Below are positions 14,635 to 20,804 of a DNA stretch of 20,804 bases, piece by piece; position 1 is the first letter of the stretch, and every line of letters starts with the position of its first letter. Location of the stretch: assembly GCA_900551155.1 (NCBI GenBank), contig URVA01000017.1, forward strand, positions 1 to 20,804, read 5' to 3'. The notes beneath the pieces were generated by a model. It did no database searches, was not told the DNA's origin, and worked only from the letters and a program-made list of their open reading frames with translations. Source of the stretch: an uncultured Eggerthella sp. Its GTDB lineage: Bacteria > Actinomycetota > Coriobacteriia > Coriobacteriales > Eggerthellaceae. A program made the translations under genes and the position numbers.

Positions 14635-15519
14635 CTATTCCTCTGGGAACAATTCATCCAAGATTTCCTGAGTTGGCATCTTAACGCCGTACCAAATTTC
14701 TTCACCGGTAGCAGCTTGCTCGATCATCATGCCAATACCGCCGATAATCTTGCAGCCCTTTGCCTCAGCATCTTTGAGGATCTGGGTCATGCGAGGATGA
14801 TAAACAGCGTCAGCTACAACCATACCTTCTTTGATAAGTTCAGCAGGTACTGGAGTTTGACCAGCGCTGTCGCCCATACCAACAGGAGTAGCATTGATAA
14901 GAATATCAGACTCAGCAATAGCTTCCTTCATTTCATCCTTATTTTCAAAAGCATGAAGAATCATTTCTGCGCCTGTCTTTTCCTGAACGCGAGGAAGAAG
15001 ATCAGTTGCACGAGTGTAAGAAGGACCACCTTCACGTGCAAATACATGCACCTTCTTGGCACCATCAAGAGCAGCCTGAACCAAAATTGCAGAACCTGCA
15101 CCACCAGGGCCAACTACCGTAATGGTTTTGCCTTCAATTTCTTCGCCATGATTACGGATGTTCTGCATCATGCCAGTACCATCGGTGTTATGACCGGTGA
15201 TCCTGCCGTCTTCTTCCTTCTTCAAGACGTTTACCGCACCCATGAGCTCTGCACTGTCTGAAAGACCGTCAAGCAAAGGAATAATAGCCTGCTTGCATGG
15301 CATGGTTACGTTGCTACCATCCCAACCATCCATACGCTTCATAGCAGCAATGATGTCGGGCAGGTCATCTTGCTTAACATCAAATACGATGTAGATAGAG
15401 TCTACGCCCAACTTTTCAAAGGAAAGATTGTGAGTAGCTGGTGACATCGAATGACGAATTGGGCTACCCAGCAAGCTGATAAGGTGGGTGTGACCACTGA
15501 TTTGAATTTTCTCTGGCAT
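14635..15519 (-). CDS. Shikimate dehydrogenase family protein, quinate/shikimate dehydrogenase-like
   Basis: NAD(P)-dependent interconversion of 3-dehydroshikimate and shikimate (or 3-dehydroquinate and quinate). 294 residues. The substrate motif SPIRHSMSP (19-27), catalytic Lys in NVTMPCK (K76), partner Asp in GHNTDGTG (D113) and the nucleotide fold VVGPGGAGSA (135-144) are all present. The usual NADP-binding NRT after the second strand is replaced by FAREGG, which hints at NAD rather than NADP use. The extended layout with ISGHTHLISLLGSPIRHS resembles catabolic quinate/shikimate dehydrogenases more than housekeeping AroE. It is encoded 64 bases after the type I dehydroquinase gene and followed by a LysR regulator, supporting a catabolic or respiratory role. 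A biosynthetic aroE role remains possible. The ATG at 15519 has AAGGAG upstream. Confidence 0.9.
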   Translation of the reverse strand: MPEKIQISGHTHLISLLGSPIRHSMSPATHNLSFEKLGVDSIYIVFDVKQDDLPDIIAAMKRMDGWDGSNVTMPCKQAIIPLLDGLSDSAELMGAVNVLKKEEDGRITGHNTDGTGMMQNIRNHGEEIEGKTITVVGPGGAGSAILVQAALDGAKKVHVFAREGGPSYTRATDLLPRVQEKTGAEMILHAFENKDEMKEAIAESDILINATPVGMGDSAGQTPVPAELIKEGMVVADAVYHPRMTQILKDAEAKGCKIIGGIGMMIEQAATGEEIWYGVKMPTQEILDELFPEE

Positions 15520-15583
15520 AATTATTCCCTCTTTCTCCTTGTGTACCTTATTTTTTAGTCTAAAACCTAGAAACTAACTTCAT

Positions 15584-16351
15584 TTATGCAAATACTTCGT
15601 GCAAGTCATCCATGATGCGAATAGCTTGCTTTACCTGGACCTGACCAGGGGCAGAAGCTTTCTCCAATGAGCAGAATGTAATAGCAGAACCGAACAGCTC
15701 TCCTGCCAAGCGGGTAATGCTTCCTTCACGACCCATTGCCATAGTCAACAGAGGTTTATCGCTATGGATATGAGACATTTCTTCGGTTGCTGCCAAAAGC
15801 TTCAACGCATCCTGAGCACTGTTTGCCATAGTTGCAATCTTAGGAATATCAGCGCCCAAATCTGCCATATGGGTAAGGAGGTTTACCATCCATTCAACCG
15901 AAGGAGTTCCCGCAAAGTTGTGATACGAAATTACAGTCTTTACGTTATGCTTCTTTGCGCATTCAACCAGCTCGAGAACGGCAGCATCGCCAATCCAGGT
16001 TTCAATATCAACCAAGTCAACTGCTTCAGCTTCAATGATTGCTTTGTTAAGAGCTACATATTCCTCTACAGGAATCGTAAGCTGACCACCTTGGCTCGTT
16101 GAACGGAACGTGAATAAATAAGGATTGTTAGGTAGTGCTTTACCAATTTCTTTAGAATGCTCTGCCATCTTTTGTGGATCATGTACATCTGCTGCAAAAT
16201 CACCACGCCATTCAAAGCATTCAACACCAGACTCGATACCCTTTGCGATTAATTCAATGTTTTCGTCAACCTGAGCGCCCATAAGAGAAATGATTGTCTT
16301 TGGACGACCTTCACCAAGTTTGACCCCTTTAATATCAAGTGCCTGAACCAT
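15584..16351 (-). CDS. aroD: 3-dehydroquinate dehydratase, type I
   Basis: Converts 3-dehydroquinate to 3-dehydroshikimate through a Schiff base. 255 residues, close to the usual type I length. The whole active site aligns with the Salmonella enzyme, one residue later: Glu47 and Arg49 (FEWRGDF), Arg83 (FTFRS), His144 (SYHNFAGTPS), the Schiff-base Lys171 (IPKIATMANSAQD), Arg214 (SITRLAGELFGSAITFCSLE) and Gln237 (SAPGQV). The ATG at 16351 is preceded by AGGAGG; a TTG at 16369 would begin inside that site. First gene of a probable aroD-aroE unit; its upstream region carries several inverted repeats. Genes for the rest of the shikimate pathway are not nearby, so a degradative role for quinate or shikimate is favoured. 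Confidence 0.94.
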   Translation of the reverse strand: MVQALDIKGVKLGEGRPKTIISLMGAQVDENIELIAKGIESGVECFEWRGDFAADVHDPQKMAEHSKEIGKALPNNPYLFTFRSTSQGGQLTIPVEEYVALNKAIIEAEAVDLVDIETWIGDAAVLELVECAKKHNVKTVISYHNFAGTPSVEWMVNLLTHMADLGADIPKIATMANSAQDALKLLAATEEMSHIHSDKPLLTMAMGREGSITRLAGELFGSAITFCSLEKASAPGQVQVKQAIRIMDDLHEVFA

Positions 16352-16643
16352 ATTTCCTCCTGGAACCAAAACCTTTGACTAAGATACTTACCTATCAACA
16401 ATTCGTATATTATCGTTAAATTGATTAGCAGATTATATAGTTTAAGTATCTCTTTATTACATTTGAGGTATATATTTCAGGTTTTGCATATACCTTATGC
16501 ATCAATCAATAAAGGAGAACTCTTAAAGCTCAGAAACCCTTTCTCACTAGGAATCATTAAGAATGTGCGTTTTAAGTCTACAAAAGATGCCTGTTTCATG
16601 TTCAGCCATGCCTCTTTGAAAGGTTTGTTTACAACAACAAAAA
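16352..16643 (-). promoter_or_regulatory. Upstream region of aroD: -10 box and nested inverted repeats
   Basis: There is no gene in these roughly 290 nt. On the minus strand TATAAT lies at 16437-16432, with no good -35, as is common for LysR-activated promoters. Inverted repeats: AGATACTTA/TAAGTATCT (16382-16390 with 16443-16451, 52 bases apart, straddling the -10); CAATT/AATTG (16399-16403 with 16419-16423); AGGTATAT/ATATACCT (16466-16473 with 16488-16495); and TGCATA/TATGCA (16485-16490 with 16496-16501). The AT-rich dyads fit LTTR boxes. The part from 16502 to 16643 shows nothing clear. Confidence 0.5.
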
Positions 16644-16670
16644 AAGGCGCCTCCTTTACGGAGACGCCTT
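16644..16670 (-). terminator. Rho-independent terminator of the rplKA operon
   Basis: AAGGCG/CGCCTT outer stem (16644-16649 with 16665-16670), one C-A mismatch, and CTCC/GGAG inner stem with a five-base loop. On the minus strand it is followed by a run of seven T and then GTTGTTG. It lies 26 bases after the rplA stop codon. Confidence 0.92.
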
Positions 16671-16696
16671 AACGTCATAACGGTAAACGAAATACG

Positions 16697-17398
16697 TTAC
16701 TCAGCAGTGGTGTATTCGCGATTTACAGAGCTATCAACAGGAACGCCAGGGCCCATAGTAGAAGTAACCGTAACGGACTTTACATACTTACCCTTAGCAG
16801 CTGCTGGCTTCATACGAAGAATTTCATCATATACAGCACCGTAGTTTTCAGCAAGCTGCTCAGCAGTGAAGGAGCACTTACCGATAATTACATGGCAGAT
16901 ACCATAACGATCTGCACGATACTCAACGCGGCCACCCTTGAGCTCTTTAATTGCCTTAGCAACATCTGGAGTAACGGTGCCAAGCTTAGGATTAGGCATC
17001 AAGCCACGAGGACCAAGAACTTTACCAAGACGACCAACCTTAGCCATCTGGTCTGGAGTAGCAACCGTAGCGTCAAAGTCGAGCTTGCCAGCCTGAATGT
17101 CAGCTACCAAGTCGTCAGAGCCTACAATGTCAGCGCCAGCTTCTTCTGCAGCACGAGCAGCATCGCCTTCAGCAAAAACTGCAACACGTACAGTCTTACC
17201 GGAGCCGTTAGGAAGGCTTACTGTACCACGAAGCTGCTGATCTGCCTGACGGGTGTCAATACCCAGACGGAAATGAGCCTCTACAGTTTCATCAAAGTTA
17301 GCAGGATGAATTTCCTTAACTAAAGCAAGAGCAGAAAGTGGAGCATAGTTCTTGCCTGCTTCGATTTTGGCCTTAGCCTCATCATATTTCTTAGACAT
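16697..17398 (-). CDS. rplA: 50S ribosomal protein L1
   Basis: L1-stalk protein that guides deacylated tRNA out of the E site and commonly represses the L11 operon. 233 residues, the normal length. Seen: the start MSKKYDEAKAKIEAGKNYAP, GTVSLPNGSGKTVRVAVFAE, and the signature around KVGRLGKVLGPRGLMPNPKL with GTVTPDV. The C-terminus TMGPGVPVDSSV is typical. The ATG at 17398 has AAAGGAAT upstream. Second gene of rplKA, ended by a strong terminator; rplJL does not follow as it usually does. The rplK-rplA spacer has an 8-bp hairpin that might serve autoregulation. Confidence 0.97.
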   Translation of the reverse strand: MSKKYDEAKAKIEAGKNYAPLSALALVKEIHPANFDETVEAHFRLGIDTRQADQQLRGTVSLPNGSGKTVRVAVFAEGDAARAAEEAGADIVGSDDLVADIQAGKLDFDATVATPDQMAKVGRLGKVLGPRGLMPNPKLGTVTPDVAKAIKELKGGRVEYRADRYGICHVIIGKCSFTAEQLAENYGAVYDEILRMKPAAAKGKYVKSVTVTSTMGPGVPVDSSVNREYTTAE

Positions 17399-17445
17399 TA
17401 ATAATTCCTTTCGTGGTATGGCGAGTATGTTCTACTCTTCCACCT

Positions 17446-17472
17446 TCAGCTGTAGCTCTCTGCAACAGCTGA
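17446..17472 (-). promoter_or_regulatory. Hairpin in the rplK-rplA spacer
   Basis: An 8-bp perfect stem TCAGCTGT/ACAGCTGA (17446-17453 with 17465-17472) with an 11-base loop, followed on the minus strand by AGGTGGAAGAG. It is not a terminator (no U run). Position suggests control of rplA translation or mRNA processing; a true L1-binding site was not recognised with confidence. Confidence 0.4.
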
Positions 17473-17499
17473 TTTTTAATAACAAAATAATCCGCTAAT

Positions 17500-17997
17500 T
17501 TATTCAGCAGATTCGCCCTGAAGCAAAGCAGCCAAGCGACGAGTAACCTTGTACTCCTTCTTAGGAGCGCGGCCTTCGATGGTAACACCCATGGAACGTG
17601 CAGTACCAGCAACGATTTCCATAGCTGCTTCGATGGTGTTTGCATTCAGGTCTGGCATCTTGATCTCAGCAATTTCACGAAGCTGATCTTCAGTGAGCTG
17701 ACCAACCTTCTTGAGCTGAGGAATACCAGAACCACCCTTGATACCAAGCTTTTCCTTAATGAGGAATGCAGCTGGAGGGGTCTTCAATACGAAGTCAAAA
17801 GTCTTGTCTTCGTATACGGTAATCTCTACAGGAATGATAGTGCCTGCTTTGTCCTGCGTTGCAGCATTGAATGCTTGGCAGAACTGCATAATGTTTACAC
17901 CCTGAGCGCCCAATGCAGGACCTACAGGAGGTGCGGGATTTGCAGCACCAGCTGGAATCTGGAGCTTAACGAAACCGCTTACGTTTTTATCAGCCAT
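17500..17997 (-). CDS. rplK: 50S ribosomal protein L11
   Basis: GTPase-centre protein that binds 23S rRNA and is needed for RelA-type stringent sensing. Seen: PAGAANPAPPVGPALGAQGV (15-34) with NIMQFCQAFN, then VEITVYEDKTFDFVLKTPPA and the C-terminal RNA-binding domain ending VAGTARSMGVTIEG. The 165 residues exceed the usual 141-143: an extra basic tail of about 20 residues (RAPKKEYKVTRRLAALLQGE) follows the normal end. The ATG at 17997 has AAAGGAAGC upstream. Precedes rplA and follows nusG at 108 bases. Confidence 0.97.
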   Translation of the reverse strand: MADKNVSGFVKLQIPAGAANPAPPVGPALGAQGVNIMQFCQAFNAATQDKAGTIIPVEITVYEDKTFDFVLKTPPAAFLIKEKLGIKGGSGIPQLKKVGQLTEDQLREIAEIKMPDLNANTIEAAMEIVAGTARSMGVTIEGRAPKKEYKVTRRLAALLQGESAE

Positions 17998-18061
17998 TTC
18001 AGTTGCTTCCTTTCGACTGAAATAATTTGCTTACCGTTCTATGACAAGCGATTTTCATGAG

Positions 18062-18078
18062 AAGCCCCGTCCACATAC
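18062..18078 (-). promoter_or_regulatory. Imperfect hairpin in the nusG-rplK spacer
   Basis: GCCCCGT and ACGGGC (within 18063-18082) pair with one bulged base on either strand; on the minus strand the helix is followed by TTCTC. A perfect TTGACA (18103-18098) overlaps the nusG stop but has no good -10. These may be a weak internal promoter or leader structure for rplKA. Confidence 0.3.
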
Positions 18079-18105
18079 GGGCACGAAATCGCATTGTTGT
18101 CAAAA

Positions 18106-18636
18106 TTAAATGTTTGCTACCTGATCAAAGGAAAGCTCTACTGGTGTTTCACGACCAAAGATAGAAACAAGAACTTTCACCTTACCAGCTTCAGGAGAAA
18201 CCTCAGAAACCACGCCATCAAACTCAGCAAGAGGACCTGAAACAACCTTAACCGACTGACCAACCTCAAGGTTGGTGGAAGTCTTCTTAGGTGCCTCACG
18301 AGACGTGCGCTTCATGATCTTGTTATATTCTTCGCGAGTAAGAGGAGCTGGATTTCCCTGACTACCCACAAATCCTGTAACACCAGGAGTGTTACGAACC
18401 GCAGCCCAGCTGCGATCATCAAGTTCCATGCGGACAAGCACATAACCAGGAAATACCTTCTTATCGCTTTCCACACGACGTCCGCCTTCTTTAATTTCCG
18501 TAACCGTTTCAGTTGGAATTTCGATAGCGAACACATTGTTTTCGAGACCCATAGTTTCAATACGTGTCTCTAAGTTTTTCTTCACCTTATTCTCGTAACC
18601 TGAATAGGTGTGAAGTACATACCATTTCTTCGTCAT
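18106..18636 (-). CDS. nusG: Transcription termination/antitermination factor NusG
   Basis: Binds the RNA polymerase clamp and links transcription to Rho or the ribosome. 176 residues. The N-terminal NGN domain starts KKWYVLHTYSGYENKVKKNL and contains VFPGYVLVRMELDDRSWAAV with RNTPGVTGFVG; the C-terminal KOW domain (about 125-176) reads VGQSVKVVSGPLAEFDGVVS. No extra domain insertion is present. It starts three bases after the secE stop codon, so the two are translationally coupled. Confidence 0.97.
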   Translation of the reverse strand: MTKKWYVLHTYSGYENKVKKNLETRIETMGLENNVFAIEIPTETVTEIKEGGRRVESDKKVFPGYVLVRMELDDRSWAAVRNTPGVTGFVGSQGNPAPLTREEYNKIMKRTSREAPKKTSTNLEVGQSVKVVSGPLAEFDGVVSEVSPEAGKVKVLVSIFGRETPVELSFDQVANI

Positions 18637-18639
18637 GGA

Positions 18640-19035
18640 TTAAGCCCCCAAACCAGAAATAGCCATAAGAATCGGGGTAACTACCCAGTCGTCCAAAACG
18701 ACAACAAATACACCGAAGAACAGCAACGCCACAATTACAACGCCCGTCCACTGCAAAACTTCTTGCTTGGTAGGCCATGTAACACGACGCATTTCAGAAC
18801 GAACTTCAGAAAGGAAAGCAAAACGCTTCTTCTTGGGCTTCTCTGCCTTCTTTGGCTTCGATGCGGGTGTAGAAGATGCTTGCGTGGCCTTTGCGGGAGA
18901 CTTCTTAAAACCAAAACGCTTTTTTGGTTGCTCCTCAACAACTACCGGAGTAGCCTCAGCCTGCTTTGCGCGCTCTTTTTTAGCTGCACGATTGGCAGAC
19001 GCTTTCGCTCTCTGTGTTTTAGACTTCTTTGCCAT
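18640..19035 (-). CDS. secE: Preprotein translocase subunit SecE with long basic N-terminal extension
   Basis: Essential membrane subunit of the SecYEG channel, clamping SecY. The conserved core is at the C-terminus: FLSEVRSEMRRVTWPTKQEV (74-93) followed by one transmembrane helix (about 97-115, GVVIVALLFFGVFVVVL). The first roughly 72 residues form a Lys/Ala/Pro-rich, probably disordered cytoplasmic tail (KKSKTQRAKASANRAAKKER), making the protein 131 residues against about 60-65 for minimal single-helix SecE. Extended tails are common in Actinobacteria. The ATG at 19035 has AGGAAAG upstream. Between tRNA-Trp and nusG, the usual position. Confidence 0.95.
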   Translation of the reverse strand: MAKKSKTQRAKASANRAAKKERAKQAEATPVVVEEQPKKRFGFKKSPAKATQASSTPASKPKKAEKPKKKRFAFLSEVRSEMRRVTWPTKQEVLQWTGVVIVALLFFGVFVVVLDDWVVTPILMAISGLGA

Positions 19036-19078
19036 ACAACTTTCCTGCTCTGGAAATTACTACTCTATACGCCAAATA

Positions 19079-19096
19079 AGCAGCCCATGAGCTGCT
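19079..19096 (-). terminator. Weak hairpin between tRNA-Trp and secE
   Basis: A 6-bp perfect stem AGCAGC/GCTGCT (19079-19084 with 19091-19096) with a six-base loop, followed by TATTTGG on the minus strand. It may be a weak terminator or an RNA-processing site 3' of the tRNA. Confidence 0.4.
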
Positions 19097-19107
19097 CATT
19101 AACAAGC

Positions 19108-19184
19108 TGGCAGGCCAGGAGGGACTCGAACCCCCAACATGCGGTTTTGGAGACCGCCGCTCTACCAATTGGAGCTACTGGCCT
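19108..19184 (-). tRNA. tRNA-Trp (anticodon CCA), 3' CCA encoded
   Basis: The acceptor stem AGGCCAG (from 19184) pairs with CTGGCCT (19118-19112); discriminator G, then an encoded CCA (19110-19108). The D arm contains AGCTCCAATTGGTAGAGC, the anticodon loop CTCCAAA sits between matching stems (anticodon at 19150-19148), and the T arm has GGGGGTTCGAGTCCCTC. Its place between rpmG and secE is the common bacterial one. Confidence 0.97.
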
Positions 19185-19199
19185 ATATATTGCCTAATC

Positions 19200-19349
19200 T
19201 TAGCGAGTTTCTTTATGCAATGTGTGATGTCCACACCATTTGCAATATTTCTTGAACTCAATACGATCGGGATTGTTCTGCTTGTTCTTCTTGGTCGTAT
19301 AATTTCGACGCTTGCATTCAGTGCATGCAAGAGTGACCAAAGTACGCAT
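19200..19349 (-). CDS. rpmG: 50S ribosomal protein L33, zinc-binding form
   Basis: A 49-residue protein, MRTLVTLACTECKRRNYTTK at the N-terminus and FKKYCKWCGHHTLHKETR at the end. Both CxxC pairs (C9/C12 and C36/C39) are present, so this is the zinc-ribbon (C+) paralogue rather than the cysteine-free one. An AAGGAG site is six bases before the ATG at 19349. Very short gaps separate it from tRNA-Trp (15 nt); the tuf hairpin lies upstream. Confidence 0.96.
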   Translation of the reverse strand: MRTLVTLACTECKRRNYTTKKNKQNNPDRIEFKKYCKWCGHHTLHKETR

Positions 19350-19405
19350 CAATACTCCTTAACTTACCTAGTAGCATTCTTGCCATTGCATCATGATCAA
19401 TCAAG

Positions 19406-19433
19406 AGGGAGTCCGTCCGAAGACGAACTCCCT
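19406..19433 (-). terminator. tuf-rpmG hairpin with UUCG tetraloop
   Basis: On the minus strand AGGGAGTTCGTC/GACGGACTCCCT pair over 12 positions (one U-G), closed by a C(UUCG)G tetraloop. It is followed by CTTGATTG, not a U run, so it is either a weak terminator or an mRNA processing and stabilising element 29 bases after the tuf stop codon. Confidence 0.6.
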
Positions 19434-19462
19434 AAAGAATTCAAAAGGTAGATCAATCGTTG

Positions 19463-20665
19463 TTATTTGATGATCTTGGTTACACGACCGGAACCAACGG
19501 TGCGGCCACCTTCACGGATAGCGAAGCGAAGGCCTTCTTCCATAGCGATTGGATGAATGAGTTCGCCGCGGAGCTCAACGTTGTCGCCAGGCATAACCAT
19601 TTCGGTGCCCTCTGGAAGATGTGCAACACCAGTAACGTCGGTGGTGCGGAAGTAGAACTGTGGACGATAGCCATCGAAGAATGGGGTGTGACGTCCACCT
19701 TCTTCCTTGGTAAGGATGTAAACCTGACCAACGAACTCAGAGTGAGGGGTAACAGAACCTGGCTTTGCAAGTACCTGGCCGCGAACGATGTCTTCGCGCT
19801 TAACGCCACGGAGCAAGCAGCCGATGTTGTCGCCAGCCTGAGCTTCGTCGAGCAGCTTACGGAACATTTCGATACCGGTGCAAACCGTCTTTTCGGTTTC
19901 CTTGATACCAACGATTTCGAGTTCGTCGTTTACATGGAGAACACCGCGCTCTACACGACCAGTAGCTACGGTACCACGGCCAGTAATGGTCATGGTGTCT
20001 TCAACAGCCATCAAGAATGGCTTGTCTACGTCACGCTCTGGGGTAGGAATGTAGGAGTCTACAGCGTCCATGAGCTCCCAAATCTTTTCCTGCCATTCTG
20101 CGTCGCCCTCGAGAGCCTTCAAAGCAGAACCACGGATGATTGGGGTGTCGTCTCCTGGGAATTCATAGCTGTTGAGAAGTTCGCGAACTTCCATCTCAAC
20201 GAGCTCGAGGAGCTCTTCGTCGTCAACCATGTCGCACTTGTTCAGGAAAACAACGATGTAAGGTACGCCTACCTGACGAGCAAGCAGGATGTGCTCGCGG
20301 GTCTGAGCCATAGGGCCGTCGGTAGCAGCGATTACGAGGATAGCACCGTCCATCTGAGCAGCACCGGTGATCATGTTCTTTACATAGTCAGCGTGGCCTG
20401 GGCAGTCAACGTGTGCATAGTGACGGGTGTCAGTTTCATACTCAATGTGAGCAATGGAGATGGTAATACCGCGTTCGCGCTCTTCAGGAGCCTTATCGAT
20501 GTCTTCAAATGCGGTGAAGTCTGCGGTAGCAGTACCGTGAGAACCGTCGTTAGAAGACAGGGTCTTGGAGATCGCAGCGGTCAGCGTAGTCTTGCCGTGG
20601 TCAACGTGGCCAATAGTACCAATGTTAACATGTGGCTTAGTACGCTCGAACTTTTCCTTAGCCAT
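19463..20665 (-). CDS. tuf: Translation elongation factor Tu
   Basis: GTPase that delivers aminoacyl-tRNA to the ribosome. 400 residues. G1 GHVDHGKT (19-26), G3 DCPGHADYVKNMI, G4 FLNKCDMVDDEE and G5 GSALKALEGDAEW are intact, with domain 2 and 3 motifs such as TGRGTVATGRVERGVLHVND and FRTTDVTGV. The ATG at 20665 (MAKEKFERTKPHVNIGTIGH) is preceded by AGGAGGAATA; the frame stays open further upstream but that part overlaps the tRNA gene. Codon use is strongly biased (CTC/CTG, CGT/CGC), as in a highly expressed gene. Confidence 0.99.
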   Translation of the reverse strand: MAKEKFERTKPHVNIGTIGHVDHGKTTLTAAISKTLSSNDGSHGTATADFTAFEDIDKAPEERERGITISIAHIEYETDTRHYAHVDCPGHADYVKNMITGAAQMDGAILVIAATDGPMAQTREHILLARQVGVPYIVVFLNKCDMVDDEELLELVEMEVRELLNSYEFPGDDTPIIRGSALKALEGDAEWQEKIWELMDAVDSYIPTPERDVDKPFLMAVEDTMTITGRGTVATGRVERGVLHVNDELEIVGIKETEKTVCTGIEMFRKLLDEAQAGDNIGCLLRGVKREDIVRGQVLAKPGSVTPHSEFVGQVYILTKEEGGRHTPFFDGYRPQFYFRTTDVTGVAHLPEGTEMVMPGDNVELRGELIHPIAMEEGLRFAIREGGRTVGSGRVTKIIK

Positions 20666-20690
20666 TATTCCTCCTAGTTTGTTGGAAGGC

Positions 20691-20706
20691 GCGTTCTTTT
20701 GAACGC
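20691..20706 (-). promoter_or_regulatory. Hairpin in the tuf leader
   Basis: A 6-bp perfect stem GCGTTC/GAACGC with TTTT on the plus strand as loop, 26 bases upstream of the tuf start and just ahead of its ribosome-binding site. No U tract follows on the minus strand; probably a 5' UTR structure or processing site. Confidence 0.4.
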
Positions 20707-20724
20707 TAAACGATAAAAGTAAAA

Positions 20725-20741
20725 GCTTACCGTGCGTAAGC
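20725..20741 (-). terminator. Possible terminator between tRNA-Met and tuf
   Basis: A 6-bp perfect stem GCTTAC/GTAAGC with a five-base loop, followed on the minus strand by TTTTACTTTTATC. It starts nine bases past the tRNA 3' end. The stem is short, so partial termination of the tRNA transcript is the likely effect. Confidence 0.5.
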
Positions 20742-20749
20742 GGAAAATT

Positions 20750-20804
20750 TGGTAGCGGTGACTGGATTCGAACCAGTGACGCCACGGGTATGAACCGTGT
20801 GCTC
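20750..20804 (-). tRNA. tRNA-Met (anticodon CAT), 3' part only
   Basis: The window ends inside the D arm. Visible on the minus strand: anticodon arm CACGGTTCATACCCGTG (anticodon at 20792-20790), T arm ACTGGTTCGAATCCAGT, acceptor 3' strand CACCGCT, discriminator A and encoded CCA (20752-20750). A CAT anticodon may mean elongator Met, initiator Met or tRNA-Ile modified by TilS; the missing 5' half prevents a firm choice. The position upstream of tuf fits an elongator tRNA in a short tRNA cluster. Confidence 0.85.

Noticed and set aside
16498..16527. Nine-codon plus-strand frame (MHQSIKENS) as a leader peptide
   Set aside because: No ribosome-binding site before it and no gene downstream on that strand; it ends far from any regulated unit.
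16552..16616. Short plus-strand frames in the aroD-rplA gap
   Set aside because: No ribosome-binding sites, no coding bias and no plus-strand terminator.
18098..18103. Perfect TTGACA at the end of nusG as an rplKA promoter
   Set aside because: No -10-like hexamer lies 16-18 bases downstream; TATGTG is 20 bases away.
19460..20677. Plus-strand open frame of about 400 codons opposite tuf
   Set aside because: It is the mirror of a strongly codon-biased gene; the reverse strand lacks stops for that reason. The predicted protein has no family features and no ribosome-binding site.

Overview
The window reads as a piece of an anaerobic actinobacterial chromosome, most likely a Coriobacteriia (Eggerthellales-type) member. 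This is inferred from family resemblance and moderate GC content; no search was run. The reasons are the order tRNA-Met, tuf, rpmG, tRNA-Trp, secE, nusG, rplK, rplA, a long lysine-rich tail on SecE, an L10-type leader in front of rplJ, and the company of lutABC, aconitase and NAD-type isocitrate dehydrogenase. Nearly everything is on the minus strand; only lutABC is on the plus strand.

Right side (about 16.6-20.8 kb, read right to left): a partial tRNA-Met, EF-Tu, L33, tRNA-Trp with encoded CCA, SecE, NusG, L11 and L1. This is a conventional translation/secretion/transcription-elongation block, closed by a strong terminator after rplA. Left side (0-1.45 kb): rplJ and rplL (L10 and L7/L12) with their own promoter and an autoregulatory L10 leader containing an attenuator hairpin. 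After them comes the 5' end of an RsmC/YbxB-like methyltransferase gene that runs off the window.

Between these two ribosomal blocks, normally neighbours, lie about 15.5 kb of metabolic and membrane genes. From right to left these are: a type I 3-dehydroquinate dehydratase, a quinate/shikimate-type dehydrogenase and a LysR regulator (a probable quinate/shikimate unit); a small HEAT-like protein; isocitrate dehydrogenase and aconitase (an oxidative citrate-to-2-oxoglutarate pair); a 650-residue membrane-anchored protein of unknown function; a 14-helix MFS exporter; and a convergent lutABC operon for L-lactate oxidation. Rho-independent terminators separate most units.

The most unusual points are these. 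(1) rplL looks mosaic: the codons for its N-terminal third match the local style, while its C-terminal half and the next gene are AT-rich with TTA/AGA codons, which suggests recombination, transfer or an assembly chimera. (2) A perfect 20-bp inverted repeat brackets the terminator between lutC and the MFS gene, so both convergent mRNAs could carry the same 20-nt tag. (3) Nested inverted repeats lie in front of the dehydroquinase gene. (4) The rplJ-rplL spacer retains an Ala-rich open frame, as if rplJ had lost its tail. No CRISPR array, phage gene or intact insertion sequence was seen.
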